Source: Ruminococcus sp.
Lineage (GTDB): Bacteria > Bacillota > Clostridia > Oscillospirales > Ruminococcaceae
Assembly: GCA_017620025.1 (NCBI GenBank)
Contig: JAFZRF010000014.1
Coordinates: forward strand, 1-42,629
Length of the DNA stretch: 42,629 nucleotides
Reading direction: 5' to 3'
Of the stretch, positions 7,814-14,928 are shown piece after piece. The position numbers and the translations under genes are program-made. The notes under the pieces are model-generated. The model was not told where the DNA came from. It was given only the letters and a program-made list of their open reading frames with translations, and searched no databases. Each line of letters begins with the position of its first letter. The stretch's first letter is position 1.

Positions 7814-8551
7814 TTACATACATCCGAACAGTGCCAGGAGGTCTTCCCTCTTTTCCGTCCTTGATATCATATCACTGATGCAGTGGGCGTCGTAGCCGGT
7901 TATAAGCTCAGTGCCGGCCGGTACGAGCTTCCAGAATTCCGGCGTGAAGCCGTAGTTGGTATCGGGGGAGGAGAGGTTGCGCTCGAGCGGGAGACCTGCT
8001 TCGGCGGCGGCTGTTATTATCTCACGGGAGACCTCTGCCATATCATCGGTCCATTCCCTTATCCTGCGGAAGATGCGGTCGGGGTGGGCGACTGCGCCGA
8101 AATATCCTGTGCCGATGCCCTGCATTATCGCTTTGGCGAGATGCCTGTACTCCGTTTCTTCAAGCTCCTCACGGCTCATGGAAAAGCTGTAGGCAGGAGG
8201 GTCGGAGGATATCTGTGCCATGTGCTGGCCGAGCAGGAGCAGCTCAAGCCCGGGTATGGAGCGAAGCTCTGCATAGTATCCTGCCTTGTCGAAGTATGGA
8301 AAGTACTCCGTTTCAAGGCCTATGTGTATATTTATACTGCTGTACTTCTTTTTGAGAGCGGACAGGGTGGAGATATACTCGTCAAGCTCTTTGTATCTCA
8401 TGCGTGAGCCGAAGGGATCACCGGGGAAGGGGGCGTGGTCGGTGAACCATATATCGCTTGCACCGAGCTCCGTTGCTGCCTTCACATAGGCTTCATCCGG
8501 CACATTCTCCGCATGGCCGCAGCGGTATGTATGTACATGGAATATCTTCAT
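7814..8551 (-). CDS. PHP-family phosphoesterase (histidinol-phosphatase-like)
   Basis: The 245-residue protein has the PHP metal-binding signature at its N-terminus (FHVHTYRCGHA, residues 4-14). Further candidate metal ligands are FTDHAPF, GLETEY, LLGQHM and GYDAHCIS near the C-terminus. The overall form matches stand-alone histidinol-phosphatase HisK-type enzymes. No other histidine biosynthesis gene is nearby, so the substrate could be another phosphate monoester. The start has AAGGAAG about 9 nt upstream. A terminator (8574-8610) separates it from ptsH upstream, so it probably has its own weak promoter or depends on read-through. Confidence 0.8.
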   Translation of the reverse strand: MKIFHVHTYRCGHAENVPDEAYVKAATELGASDIWFTDHAPFPGDPFGSRMRYKELDEYISTLSALKKKYSSINIHIGLETEYFPYFDKAGYYAELRSIPGLELLLLGQHMAQISSDPPAYSFSMSREELEETEYRHLAKAIMQGIGTGYFGAVAHPDRIFRRIREWTDDMAEVSREIITAAAEAGLPLERNLSSPDTNYGFTPEFWKLVPAGTELITGYDAHCISDMISRTEKREDLLALFGCM

Positions 8552-8573
8552 ATCTATACTTCCTTATATCATG

Positions 8574-8610
8574 GTATAAAAGAAAGGGCGTTACAAAGGT
8601 AACGCCCCTT
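8574..8610 (-). terminator. Rho-independent terminator after ptsH
   Basis: Read on the minus strand, GGGCGTTAC and GTAACGCCC form a 9-bp stem (8586-8594 / 8599-8607) with a CTTT loop. TTTCTTTTAT follows. It starts about 30 nt after the ptsH stop. Confidence 0.9.
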
Positions 8611-8640
8611 AACTGTCTTACTGCGAATAATATCTGTTTC

Positions 8641-8913
8641 TTATCTGTTTTCCTCGCTGAAACCGCTGTTTACGAGATCAACAAGTGCGTCAACAGCTGT
8701 TCTCTCATCTGCGCCGTCAGCGATAACCTTTACGTTTGTACCGCCTACGATGCCGAGTGAAAGAATACCAAGCAGGCTCTTTGCGTTAACTCTGCGCTCT
8801 TCCTTCTCGATCCAGATAGATGACTTGAATTCATTAGCCTTCTGGATGAAGAATGTTGCAGGTCTTGCGTGAAGTCCTACCTGATTCTTGACCATTACTT
8901 CTTTAACAAACAT
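8641..8913 (-). CDS. ptsH: Phosphocarrier protein HPr
   Basis: The 90-residue protein is a full-length HPr of the phosphotransferase system. His15 lies in GLHARPA, the site phosphorylated by Enzyme I. Ser46 lies in AKSLLG, the HPr kinase/phosphorylase site used in Gram-positive carbon catabolite control with CcpA. Numbering agrees exactly when the start is the ATG at 8911-8913, which has AGGAG upstream. The open frame extends 36 codons further but those residues do not belong to the family. Unlike many Firmicutes, ptsH stands alone here with no ptsI next to it. It has its own promoter (9013-9041) and terminator (8574-8610). Confidence 0.95.
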   Translation of the reverse strand: MFVKEVMVKNQVGLHARPATFFIQKANEFKSSIWIEKEERRVNAKSLLGILSLGIVGGTNVKVIADGADERTAVDALVDLVNSGFSEENR

Positions 8914-9012
8914 AATACAACTCTCCTCTTTTTGGATAGATCCGGAGTCCCTCTCATGGGAGCTGCCGTTATGTGGCTTGGTTTTATGCAAATCTTTAAC
9001 TTGCTGATTATT

Positions 9013-9041
9013 ATTATACATTGATTTTTTAGCTTAGTCAA
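9013..9041 (-). promoter_or_regulatory. Sigma-A promoter of ptsH
   Basis: On the minus strand TTGACT (9036-9041) is followed after 17 bp by a perfect TATAAT (9013-9018). Transcription should start near 9006, giving a leader of about 90 nt. The AT-rich interval 9042-9246 upstream holds no gene that I can see. Confidence 0.85.
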
Positions 9042-9246
9042 CGGATTTTTGGCGTTTGTCCCCTGTTTCCGATGATTTTCTACATTTACAATAACAGAGG
9101 AACTTTAATTACAGATTTGCTTGTTCACTATTACTATTTTCTCTTAATAATTTCGTAATAATTTCTTAGTGAATATTGATAATTTTTAACAAGGAATTAT
9201 GTTTAATATCGACTAAATAAGTGTGCCAAAAGTGGATTTGAAGCCC

Positions 9247-9293
9247 AAAACGGCGATAGGCAACCTATCAGAAGAGGTGAAATGAGCTGTTTT
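9247..9293 (-). terminator. Candidate terminator or structured 3' end of the anti-sigma gene
   Basis: On the minus strand AAAACAGC (9286-9293) can pair with GCCGTTTT (9247-9254), with one wobble. They enclose the hairpin GATAGG-TTG-CCTATC (9255-9269). It begins five nucleotides after the TAA of the anti-sigma-like gene. The T-run is only four bases, so termination is uncertain. Confidence 0.4.
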
Positions 9294-9297
9294 ATAT

Positions 9298-10974
9298 TTA
9301 GTTGTTGCTGTTTACGGTGAACTTACCAATTATTGCGCCTGTCTCCCTGTCGTACATATCCAGGTTGACAGAATTGTCATTGTAGAGCGCATCCTCCTGA
9401 GATGTTATCGGAGGAACCATGATAAGGTCGTCACGGAGGATATATCCGCTGATGCCCTGACTGTTGGTAACGTAGATATAATCGGGGAGGCCGTAGATGT
9501 AGTTTGAATCGTCAACGGTGCCGTATTCTGCGGATGAATCGCCGAAATAGTCGCCGCCGATGCTGAGACCGGACGTTTCAACGGTTATGGTCTCTGTGTA
9601 ATCGCCGTAATCGTAGACAGATACCTGCTTCATGAGGAAGCCGTATTCTATATCAACATAGAATGTCCATGCTGATTCTGAGGAAGCGTATTCCGGACTG
9701 TTGCTGATAACTACGCATTCTCTTCCTGCAACGGTATCTGTGCCGGTTATCTCCCATTCAACAAAGTTGGGGAGGTAATCAATAGCCTCTGTTCCCGGTT
9801 CAAGGCATTGTTCACCGAGACCTAAGCTTCCGGCGGTGTTGTTGAGTATGCGTGCGGTATAGTTTTTCTGGTAGTTTACAGACGGATCGGGAGTATTGAA
9901 ATAGCGGTCATTTGTACTGATGTTGTGTACCTCGGCTGCAAGCGGATCGCCGCCGTTGTAGCGGAAATCCTCCATCTTGACTGCAATGGCGGGCAGCGAC
10001 TGCACTGAAATGACAGTGGATTCTTTTTCCGGAGCGTATCCTATCAGATACTGCTTTCTGTTTGCACTGAATATGGAATCGTCGCAATCGGAATTTTTGA
10101 TCGTCCATTTTGAAATGTCACGGTCGGTGTCTATTGCGAAGGATGTTTCGCTGTGGGTATGATTGATATAGGGTCCTTCATCCGTGATGTCACGGTATAC
10201 CGTTCCGCTTGCAGTGGTGAAATAATCGGTGGTGTTCAGCATCATGTGGTAGATGTAGCTCTTTATCTCAGGGGTATTGAGTTCTGCCGTGTCCTTTGCA
10301 TCGTGTATCATGCCGATGTAGATGCTGCGGTCGATAAGACGGGGGCCGTTGAGTACGTAATCAGCGTTTCCTGCCCTTATGATATCGAGTATCTGCTCCT
10401 TTGTGTAGTAGGGGTAGTTTTCGGAATGGAGCTCTACCGTATACAGGCCGGGGGCGGGGGTTACTGTGGTGTCCGCAGAGACGGTTGTGACGGTCGTATC
10501 GCTTCCGGTTTCGGCAGTGGTATCGGAGGTATCTGTAGTCTCATCGGTGTCTGCCGTGAATGTGCCGGTATAGGTATCTGCGGGGACAGTACCTGTGCCG
10601 GGTACCATAGCGGTAACGGTATCACCGTCATCGTTTGTGGATTCTGTGGATAATAGGGGATCCTGAGGCGGAACAGGAGAAGGTGAGTGCATGATGTGGG
10701 ATATGGCGGCGATGCCGACACCGAGTGAGAGTACTGCGGCTATGGAGCTCATAGTCACATACCATTTCGGACGGCGGTAGCTTTCAACGCCCTCTACGGA
10801 ATCGGAGGGAGCTCCGACGGATGCGGCACCGACCCTTTGTTCGTATTTGCTTATGCTCTTCTCGAGTATCCTTCTCTTTTCGCTTTCACCTGCAAGGGGG
10901 ATATCGGAAAGCGACAGGAGAGTTGCTTCGTCTGCGTGATCGAGTATATTGAGATCAAGATCGGATCTTTTCAT
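9298..10974 (-). CDS. Membrane-anchored anti-sigma-factor-like protein
   Basis: The 558-residue product has a charged cytosolic N-terminus (1-70), one membrane helix (about 71-96), a Thr/Asp-rich linker (105-175) and a large extracytoplasmic domain. Its start overlaps the sigma-factor stop (ATGA), the usual sigma/anti-sigma arrangement. The N-terminal part does not show a zinc anti-sigma HxxxCxxC motif. The stretch ending WTFYVDIEYGFLMKQVSVYD, preceded by GRECVVIS, resembles the LolA/RseB-like fold in which a W-D-G-L pattern recurs, suggesting a sensor of lipid or envelope signals. Role as anti-sigma factor is inferred from context and topology. Confidence 0.65.
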   Translation of the reverse strand: MKRSDLDLNILDHADEATLLSLSDIPLAGESEKRRILEKSISKYEQRVGAASVGAPSDSVEGVESYRRPKWYVTMSSIAAVLSLGVGIAAISHIMHSPSPVPPQDPLLSTESTNDDGDTVTAMVPGTGTVPADTYTGTFTADTDETTDTSDTTAETGSDTTVTTVSADTTVTPAPGLYTVELHSENYPYYTKEQILDIIRAGNADYVLNGPRLIDRSIYIGMIHDAKDTAELNTPEIKSYIYHMMLNTTDYFTTASGTVYRDITDEGPYINHTHSETSFAIDTDRDISKWTIKNSDCDDSIFSANRKQYLIGYAPEKESTVISVQSLPAIAVKMEDFRYNGGDPLAAEVHNISTNDRYFNTPDPSVNYQKNYTARILNNTAGSLGLGEQCLEPGTEAIDYLPNFVEWEITGTDTVAGRECVVISNSPEYASSESAWTFYVDIEYGFLMKQVSVYDYGDYTETITVETSGLSIGGDYFGDSSAEYGTVDDSNYIYGLPDYIYVTNSQGISGYILRDDLIMVPPITSQEDALYNDNSVNLDMYDRETGAIIGKFTVNSNN

Positions 10975-11546
10975 ATTTCCACCTCCTTCAGTATATTGTT
11001 ATCGCCGGAGAGCAGCTTTTTAAGGCGTTTGAGCGCCCTTCCGCAGCGCACTCTTACCGCTGCCGGGGACATTGATACTGTTTCTGCTATCTCCTTCGAG
11101 GACATATTTCCGTAGTACTTCTGTATGATTATCGTCGAATCCGGTTCGCCGAGCGATTTCACTGCGGCGAGAAGACCGGCTGCAAGCTCTGCCTTTTCGG
11201 CATTCTCTGCGAGATCCGTGCTGTCTGCGAGCTCCGCAGCCTCATCGAGCGGGACATTGCGTCCGGCCTTTGCGCTGATGCTGTGGAAGCGGTCTATTGC
11301 TCTTCTTGAAGCTATCGTTCCTATGATGCCCTTGAGTTCCCCCTCACGGGTACGTTCGCTGCCGCAGTGGAAAAAGACATCGGCAAAGGCATCGCTGACA
11401 CATTCATCTATATCCTCTCTGCTTGCAACGGCTCTCAGCTTGCTGTAGACTATTGCATATACGTAGTTGAAATATTCCCCGAACAGAGCGTTCTGCGCTT
11501 CACGTGCAGATTTCTGCATCATTGAGCGGTATTCACTGTCGGTCAT
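10971..11546 (-). CDS. ECF-type RNA polymerase sigma factor
   Basis: The 190-residue protein has sigma region 2 (EYFNYVYAIVYSKLRAV...DIDECVSDAFADVF, about 22-60). It also has region 4 with a helix-turn-helix (SSKEIAETVSMSPAAVRVRC, about 147-166). It lacks regions 1 and 3, as in extracytoplasmic-function sigma factors. The ATG at 11544-11546 has a strong AAAGGAGGG site; the frame continues 50 codons upstream across the promoter region, which makes the longer form unlikely. It overlaps the downstream anti-sigma-like gene by ATGA, so the two are translationally coupled. Confidence 0.88.
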   Translation of the reverse strand: MTDSEYRSMMQKSAREAQNALFGEYFNYVYAIVYSKLRAVASREDIDECVSDAFADVFFHCGSERTREGELKGIIGTIASRRAIDRFHSISAKAGRNVPLDEAAELADSTDLAENAEKAELAAGLLAAVKSLGEPDSTIIIQKYYGNMSSKEIAETVSMSPAAVRVRCGRALKRLKKLLSGDNNILKEVEI

Positions 11547-11598
11547 AAGCAGCCCTCCTTTGATTATTGAAACTTTCGGTGCACTTGCCGTTTCATAA

Positions 11599-11630
11599 AG
11601 TATACTCCGGCAATATGTCCGGAGTGTAAC
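11599..11630 (-). promoter_or_regulatory. Putative promoter and palindromic operator of the sigma gene
   Basis: On the minus strand TATACT (11599-11604) could be the -10. Between it and a poor -35 candidate (GTTACA, 11625-11630) lies a perfect inverted repeat ACTCCGG (11604-11610) / CCGGAGT (11619-11625) with an 8-bp spacer. The repeat fills the promoter core, as an operator or an autoregulated promoter would. Confidence 0.4.
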
Positions 11631-11649
11631 ACGATACGGGGAAAATATG

Positions 11650-11696
11650 AAAAAAATCCCGCCGTTGCCGGCGGAGAGGTGCTGCATGAGCAGCAC
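11650..11696 (-). terminator. Tandem hairpin terminator of the purB-trmD operon
   Basis: On the minus strand, directly after the trmD stop, come hairpin GTGCTGC-TCAT-GCAGCAC (11679-11696) and then CCGCCG-GCAA-CGGCGG (11659-11674). GATTTTTTC follows. The second hairpin with its T-run is a standard intrinsic terminator. Confidence 0.9.
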
Positions 11697-11700
11697 ATGA

Positions 11701-12393
11701 TCATTTGTTTTCGTATTTTTCGAGCAGGTCGGGTCTGCGCTCGGCAGTTATCTTAAGGCTCTGCTCATGGCGCCATGTCTCTATGTTCTTGTGGTGGCCG
11801 GAGAGGAGCACGGGCGGTACTGCCTCGCCCTCCCATACCTCGGGGCGGGTGTAGTGCGGGTACTCAAGGAGGCCGCTGTAGATGCTCTCCTCCTCGAAGC
11901 ACACATCGTCGGAGAGCACTCCCGGGCACATCCTTGCCACGCAGTCGGTGAGCACCATTGCGGGAAGCTCGCCGCCTGTGAGGACGTAATCGCCTATGGA
12001 TATCTCCTCGTCGACTATCTTGTCGATGACTCTCTGGTCAACGCCCTCATAGTGGCCGCAGATGATAAGTATATCATCCATACGGGAGAGCTCCACGGCT
12101 CTCTCCTGGGTGAGTACCCTTCCCTTGGGGGACATATATATGGTGTGCGGCTTCGTGCCGAATTCCTCGCATACCGCATTGTAGCAGTTGTATATCGGCT
12201 CGCACTGCATCACCATGCCCATGCCGCCGCCGTAGGGGGTATCATCTACCCTTCGGTGCTTGTCCTGGGTATATTCACGTATCTGGCGGCAGTGAACTTC
12301 TATCTTGCCTGCCTTTCTTGCTCTTCCGACGATGCTCTCGCCGAGTACGGCCTCGCACATCTCCGGAAAGAGCGTTGCTATCTCGATTCTCAT
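11701..12393 (-). CDS. trmD: tRNA (guanine-37-N1)-methyltransferase TrmD
   Basis: The 230-residue protein is a full-length TrmD, which methylates G37 of tRNAs reading CNN codons using S-adenosylmethionine. The N-terminal trefoil-knot SPOUT domain has KHRRVDDTPYGGGMGMV, YMSPKGRVL, ICGHYEGVD and the knot strand EISIGDYVLTGGE. The C-terminal part ends RRPDLLEKY, as in the family. The chosen ATG (12391-12393) has GGAGG upstream and overlaps the stop of the preceding gene by ATGA, so translation is coupled. The rimM-trmD neighbourhood is conserved in bacteria, but here an unknown membrane-anchored gene is inserted between the two. Confidence 0.97.
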   Translation of the reverse strand: MRIEIATLFPEMCEAVLGESIVGRARKAGKIEVHCRQIREYTQDKHRRVDDTPYGGGMGMVMQCEPIYNCYNAVCEEFGTKPHTIYMSPKGRVLTQERAVELSRMDDILIICGHYEGVDQRVIDKIVDEEISIGDYVLTGGELPAMVLTDCVARMCPGVLSDDVCFEEESIYSGLLEYPHYTRPEVWEGEAVPPVLLSGHHKNIETWRHEQSLKITAERRPDLLEKYENK

Positions 12394-13130
12394 GTTTCCT
12401 CCGTTGTTCCCTCTGCCGAATGCAGTGAGGTCGCTATTTCCATATCTGTGCCGGTGCTGCCTGTACATATGCAGACATTGACCTTGTCTCTTTTGCCGGT
12501 GTAGACGATTACCAAAATGTACGGATCCTTGCCATCCTCAAAGAAGGTCGTCGCATACATACGGGTATTCTTGTCCTTTATGATATCTACCCGGAAACTG
12601 TTCAGCGGGTCGTACAGCTGCGGGCAGAGTTCGAGAAGGGCGTAGAATATCCTTGACTGCTTGTAGCTGTGGATATCAAGATCGGTGGGGGAGAGCTCGG
12701 CGCACATCTCAAGGAATTCAAATTCGTCAAGGGGATAGGGCTTGAGGGTGCGGGTGCAGAACCAGCGAAGGTCTGCGGCAGTGAGGCCGGTATCGATGAG
12801 GCATTCGTCAACGGATCTCTTTTCCGTTCCTTTGAATACTGTCACGGATGTATCGTCGTCGGTGTAGCAGGTACCGTTTCTCTGCGCGGATTCCGTCTCG
12901 TCGTACCTGAGTCCGGGCGGCGCCCAGAATGCAATTCCGTCGATGCTGTATTCCTTCCAGCCCTCGGGTATATCCTCTTCCTTCATGGTGTCCTTTACGG
13001 TCAGGCTGTTCGCCTTCAGTGAACCGTAGTCATCCTTGACACGGAACTGCCACGGGAGGCCCTGGAAAAATACGCTCAGGCCGATGATAACGATGAGCAG
13101 CGGGCCGAGTGCTTCTGCAAGTCTTTTCAT
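12390..13130 (-). CDS. Membrane-anchored protein of unknown function, rimM-trmD insert
   Basis: I do not recognise the family. The 246-residue protein begins with one hydrophobic anchor (LLIVIIGLSVFF) and is otherwise polar. It resembles the product of 13645-14391 on the other side of rimM: WKEYSIDGIAFWAPPGLRYDETESA aligns with FKAISAKGIAMRVPEKYELSETGSA in position and pattern. A third similarity is the C-terminal strand pattern DPYILVIVYTG against NYFIMFRNIP. The pair therefore look like old duplicates. The stop overlaps the trmD start (ATGA) and the start lies 1 nt after the rimM stop, so it is firmly in the operon. Confidence 0.7.
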   Translation of the reverse strand: MKRLAEALGPLLIVIIGLSVFFQGLPWQFRVKDDYGSLKANSLTVKDTMKEEDIPEGWKEYSIDGIAFWAPPGLRYDETESAQRNGTCYTDDDTSVTVFKGTEKRSVDECLIDTGLTAADLRWFCTRTLKPYPLDEFEFLEMCAELSPTDLDIHSYKQSRIFYALLELCPQLYDPLNSFRVDIIKDKNTRMYATTFFEDGKDPYILVIVYTGKRDKVNVCICTGSTGTDMEIATSLHSAEGTTEET

Positions 13131-13131
13131 A

Positions 13132-13635
13132 TCAGTCGAAGAGCCCCTCCAGCGGCCTTATCGTGATGACTCCGCCGTCGGTATCGGTGGAGACTACCAC
13201 ATCTGCGATCGCGGGTACAAGGTATTCACGCTTCTCGCCCTTCACGACGTATACATCGTTTGCTCCGGTCTGCATGACATCGGCTATCTTTCCGTATACG
13301 AAGCCTGTATCTGCGTCACGCACCTCTGCGCCGATGAGGTCTGCGATAAAGTAGGTGTCCTCGTCCAGCTCAAGGTCGTCACGGTGCATATACAGCATGA
13401 CGTTGCGGAGCTTTTCAGCCTCCTCGACGGTGTCGATGCCATCGAGCTTTGCTATGACAGTGCCCTTGAAGACACGGGCACGGACTACCTCTATCTCCTT
13501 ATGCTCCTTGCCGATGAAGAGCCTGTCGAACTCTGCAAGGAGCTCGGCTGAATCGCAGTAGGGCATTATCTTGACCTCTCCGCGTATGCCGTGGGTATTG
13601 ATTATCTTTCCTGCTTCAAGATATTGTTTCTTCAT
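13132..13635 (-). CDS. rimM: 16S rRNA processing protein RimM
   Basis: The 167-residue protein has the RimM N-terminal domain (LEAGKIINTHGIRGEVKI at 6-23, VFKGTVIAKLDGIDTVEEAE). It also has the C-terminal PRC-barrel (YFIADLIGAEVRDADTGFVYG, ending EYLVPAIADVV...GLFD). RimM binds ribosomal protein S19 and assists 30S head maturation. Start at 13633-13635 has AAGGAA upstream. It lies in the six-gene purB operon, flanked on both sides by paralogous membrane-anchored proteins with gaps of 9 and 1 nt. Confidence 0.96.
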   Translation of the reverse strand: MKKQYLEAGKIINTHGIRGEVKIMPYCDSAELLAEFDRLFIGKEHKEIEVVRARVFKGTVIAKLDGIDTVEEAEKLRNVMLYMHRDDLELDEDTYFIADLIGAEVRDADTGFVYGKIADVMQTGANDVYVVKGEKREYLVPAIADVVVSTDTDGGVITIRPLEGLFD

Positions 13636-13644
13636 TGTTTTTCC

Positions 13645-14391
13645 TTACTTATCAAGCTTTATGGAGCTTATGATCTGCTTTGCGGTATCGTCGGGAATGT
13701 TTCTGAACATGATGAAATAGTTCTTTCCGCCGGCAGCTTCGGGATACAGGGTGACGGTCCAGTAACCGCCGGTCATTATGACATCATCTGTCCCTCTCGC
13801 TGCGACAGCGGCGAAGCCTTCGCCGTCTATATTCCAGGTATCCTCCATGCTGTAGGAGGTATCCTTGGAATCGGCTATTTCCATGAATACCCTCAGTGCA
13901 TCGCCGCGGAGCTTCAGACAGTCCTTTGCTCTGACTTCGTCACGCACGTACCAGAGGAACTGATTATCCGGGCCTGTGGGATCGATGTATTCTCTGCCTA
14001 CAGCGCTGAAATAGCTACGGTATTCCTTCTCTCCGTACCTGTATTCTTCCCAGGGATCATAGCCTTCGACATGGTCGGAAAGATCCGCATCATAGAGAGC
14101 TGTGCCGAGTATCGCCATCACGGTCTTGCCTTCTTCATTATGCAAAGCGCTGCCGGTCTCTGAAAGCTCATATTTCTCCGGCACTCTCATAGCGATGCCC
14201 TTTGCTGATATCGCTTTGAAATCCGCCGGCACGGTCTGCAGCTCGAAGGCTTCGGATGTATCATCGATATGAGCGTATTTCAGCTTCACCTTCACGAATG
14301 CGGGAATGCCGGGAAATATCACGAAGAGTACGAGGAATATAACAGCGAGCGGTACGGCAACGAAGAGTATGAGCTTCTTTGTTCTCGTCAT
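13645..14391 (-). CDS. Membrane-anchored protein of unknown function upstream of rimM
   Basis: The 248-residue protein starts with MTRTKK and one long hydrophobic anchor (LILFVAVPLAVIFLVLFVIF), followed by an extracytoplasmic domain of about 215 residues. No known domain is evident. It shares a pattern with the protein at 12390-13130 (I.GIA...P.....ET.SA..N), suggesting duplication around rimM. AAGGAGG precedes the ATG. It is 9 nt upstream of rimM and 10 nt after the preceding membrane-protein gene, so all are co-transcribed from the purB promoter. Confidence 0.7.
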   Translation of the reverse strand: MTRTKKLILFVAVPLAVIFLVLFVIFPGIPAFVKVKLKYAHIDDTSEAFELQTVPADFKAISAKGIAMRVPEKYELSETGSALHNEEGKTVMAILGTALYDADLSDHVEGYDPWEEYRYGEKEYRSYFSAVGREYIDPTGPDNQFLWYVRDEVRAKDCLKLRGDALRVFMEIADSKDTSYSMEDTWNIDGEGFAAVAARGTDDVIMTGGYWTVTLYPEAAGGKNYFIMFRNIPDDTAKQIISSIKLDK

Positions 14392-14401
14392 AGCGTCCTC
14401 C

Positions 14402-14923
14402 TTACAGGCTCGTCAGCTTGCTTTTGACTGTCAGCAGCGTGCAGAGAAGGAGAAAAGCACCGATAGTTATGAAGGCTCTGCCGGCTGAACGTCTTGCCGG
14501 CTTGTCATCGCCCCAGATCCTGTAGATATTGCCTGTATTCTCCGGATCTGTCCATACATACATCTTCTTGTCCGGGTAGAAGCGGAAGTAGTAATCCGTG
14601 CTGTAGCCCTTGCCGAGCAGGTCATCCAGCGTAAGTCTCTCCCTTGAAGCCCATGATGCCATGGAGTAGTTCAGCTTTGCGTTCGGGGAGAAGCCCATAG
14701 TGGCGAAGAAATCTTCCTTTGTGAAGGTGCATACATGGCAGCAGGTCCTGTCGCCGTATTCTATGGTGAAGCTGTTATCGTCCGTTTCGATGACCTTTCC
14801 CGTGAGCTTTTTCCATCCCTTCGGTACGGCAGAATCGCCGTAGATGAAGTTGAAGCCGAAGCGAAGGCAGAACACGGATATGAGAAAGCCCGTTGCTGCC
14901 ATTCCCCAGTCGTAAAAAGTCAT
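14402..14923 (-). CDS. Two-helix membrane protein, DUF3592-like
   Basis: The 173-residue protein has an N-terminal membrane helix (WGMAATGFLISVFCLRFGF) and a C-terminal one (AFITIGAFLLLCTLLTV). Between them is a beta-rich extracytoplasmic segment with GKVIETDDNSFTIEYGD. This resembles DUF3592-type proteins (helix, small beta domain, helix), but I cannot confirm the family. It begins 5 nt after the purB stop without a clear Shine-Dalgarno sequence, so translation is probably coupled to purB. Confidence 0.65.
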   Translation of the reverse strand: MTFYDWGMAATGFLISVFCLRFGFNFIYGDSAVPKGWKKLTGKVIETDDNSFTIEYGDRTCCHVCTFTKEDFFATMGFSPNAKLNYSMASWASRERLTLDDLLGKGYSTDYYFRFYPDKKMYVWTDPENTGNIYRIWGDDKPARRSAGRAFITIGAFLLLCTLLTVKSKLTSL

Positions 14924-14928
14924 TTGTC

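Noticed and set aside
8914-9006. Possible riboswitch in the ptsH leader
   Set aside because: About 90 nt with only a weak hairpin and no motif of a known class; the terminator lies after, not before, the gene.
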